DNA from: Aminipila sp047974845
GTDB taxonomy: Bacteria; Bacillota; Clostridia; Peptostreptococcales; Anaerovoracaceae
Assembly: GCA_047974845.1 (NCBI GenBank)
Contig: JBKECQ010000024.1
Span: 1-6,569, forward strand
Length of the DNA stretch: 6,569 bases
Direction: 5' to 3'
Notes under the pieces: model-generated
The model's input: only the letters and a program-made list of their open reading frames with translations
What the model was told of the DNA's origin: nothing
Databases searched by the model: none
In this document: one piece after another, positions 5,446-6,569 of the stretch
Layout: every line of letters starts with the position of its first letter
Numbering within the stretch: the stretch's first letter is position 1
Made by a program: the position numbers and the translations under genes

Positions 5446-6569
5446 ATGGAAATATGTAAGCATGATGAGTTTTGTGGAGGTTGTATTCATCAGGGAATAC
5501 CCTATGAAAAACAAGTAGAAATGAAAGGTAAGGAAGTTATTAAACTTCTTAATAATAAAAATGTAGAGTATGAAAAGTTTATGGGCATAGAAGGTAGTCC
5601 TAAACAATATGCATACAGAAATAAGATGGAATATACTTTTGGTGACCAAGTTAAAGATGGAGATATGACTCTTGGTATGCATCAAAAAGGCAGATTTATG
5701 TCAATTGTTACAGTTGATCAGTGTCAGCTTGTTGACCCTGATTTTAATAAAATATTAGATGCTGTATTAGAATTTGCCAATAAAAAGGGATATAATTTTT
5801 ATCATAAGAAATCACACGTGGGTCTTATGAGAAATTTAATCATTAGAAAAGGTGAGAGAACAAAAGAGCTTCTAATAAATATAGTAACATCTTCTCAAGT
5901 AGAATTTGATGAGGCTGGATTTGTAGAATGTATGCAAGCTCTAAAACTCGAAAACAACTTGGTTGGTGTTCTTAGAACTATAAATGATGGACTTTCAGAT
6001 GCAGTAAATTGCGATGAACTCAAAACTTTATGGGGTCGTGATTATTACATGGAAAGAATAATGGGGCTTGACTTTAAAGTTAGTGCTTTTTCATTTTTCC
6101 AAACCAATATTGAGGCTGTTGAAAGATTGTATACGGAAGCTTTAGGTTTAATAGACAAAGTAGAAGGCAAAACTGTATATGATCTATTCTGTGGTACAGG
6201 AACAATAACTCAGGCTTTGGCACTAAGAGCTAAAATGGCTATTGGGGTTGAAATCGTTGAAGAAGCCGTGGAAGCAGCAAAAGAAAATGCAAAATTGAAC
6301 AATTTAGATAACTGCAAGTTCTTGGCAGGAGATGTATTTGAGGTTCTTGATAGTATAGAAGAAAAACCAGATGTTATTGTGGTAGACCCACCAAGAATGG
6401 GAATACAAAACAAAGCTCTTACAAAGATAGTAGGGTATGGTGTAGAACAAATTGTATATGTATCTTGTAATCCAAAGACTTTGGCTGAAAATCTTGAGTT
6501 TATGCAGCTTTATGGATACAAAGTTAAGAGCATAAAGGCATATGATAATTTCCCTATGACGAAACATTG
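5446..6569 (+). CDS. rlmD: RlmD/RumA-type 23S rRNA (uracil-C5)-methyltransferase, TRAM-less, 3' end cut by window edge
   Basis: This family uses S-adenosylmethionine to make 5-methyluridine in 23S rRNA, or in tRNA for TrmA-like members. The frame stays open for 374 codons to the edge. The 4Fe-4S cluster cysteines are C4, C10 and C13 (C-x5-CGGC) plus C93 in DQCQ. RNA-binding and methyltransferase motifs follow: YRNKMEY (57-63), FSFFQTN (215-221), the SAM-binding DLFCGTGT (246-253), GVEI (267-270), VVDPPRMG (312-319) and VSCNP (339-343) with C341 as the nucleophile. FPMTKH (369-374) begins the last motif; the expected base Glu falls just outside. The first Cys is at residue 4, so the roughly 70-residue TRAM domain of E. 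coli RumA is absent, as it is in E. coli RumB/RlmC. The target (U1939, U747 or both) cannot be told, so the symbol is a family-level choice. It starts 49 bases after tgt, beyond the hairpin. Confidence 0.9.
   Translation, partial: MEICKHDEFCGGCIHQGIPYEKQVEMKGKEVIKLLNNKNVEYEKFMGIEGSPKQYAYRNKMEYTFGDQVKDGDMTLGMHQKGRFMSIVTVDQCQLVDPDFNKILDAVLEFANKKGYNFYHKKSHVGLMRNLIIRKGERTKELLINIVTSSQVEFDEAGFVECMQALKLENNLVGVLRTINDGLSDAVNCDELKTLWGRDYYMERIMGLDFKVSAFSFFQTNIEAVERLYTEALGLIDKVEGKTVYDLFCGTGTITQALALRAKMAIGVEIVEEAVEAAKENAKLNNLDNCKFLAGDVFEVLDSIEEKPDVIVVDPPRMGIQNKALTKIVGYGVEQIVYVSCNPKTLAENLEFMQLYGYKVKSIKAYDNFPMTKH

Noticed and set aside
5332..5685. Minus-strand open frame of 117 codons spanning the tgt end and the RlmD-like start
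   Set aside because: It overlaps two recognised genes and the product is a low-complexity hydrophobic and aromatic string, as expected from antisense of AT-rich coding DNA.
6210..6567. Minus-strand open frames opposite the RlmD-like gene
   Set aside because: The + strand is open over the whole stretch with clear methyltransferase motifs. The opposite frames show no family features.

Overview
This is an ordinary-looking housekeeping stretch from a low-GC Gram-positive anaerobe. The guess is Clostridia, plausibly Lachnospiraceae. It rests on AT-rich coding sequence, strong AAGGAG-type ribosome binding sites, a SpoIID/LytB-domain secreted protein, and the order ruvA-ruvB-(SpoIID-like)-queA-tgt, which I recall from clostridial genomes. 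The taxon is an inference and the genus cannot be fixed from the sequence alone.

All six genes lie on the + strand, head to tail, with gaps of only 17 to 69 bases, so they probably form one transcription unit or part of one. The window opens inside ruvA, about two codons after its start. ruvB follows; together these encode the Holliday-junction branch-migration motor. Next comes a secreted SpoIID/LytB-type protein, a predicted peptidoglycan lytic enzyme. queA and tgt encode two enzymes of tRNA queuosine modification: Tgt inserts the preQ1 base at the anticodon wobble position and QueA then adds the epoxycyclopentane part from S-adenosylmethionine. The last gene encodes an RlmD/RumA-type rRNA uracil-C5 methyltransferase. 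It runs off the right edge within about 20 to 30 residues of its expected end and lacks the N-terminal TRAM domain that many relatives carry.

There is no gene-free stretch over 300 bases. I see no mobile element, CRISPR array, tRNA or rRNA gene, and no convincing promoter. Intergenic features are ribosome binding sites, a strong hairpin over the tgt stop codon that lacks a downstream T-run, and a weaker hairpin over the ruvA stop codon.

I did not find a novel system. The points worth a second look are modest: the TRAM-less methyltransferase, the domain inserted into the SpoIID-like protein, the hairpins that hold stop codons in their loops, and ruvA and ruvB sharing a frame with one TAG between them.
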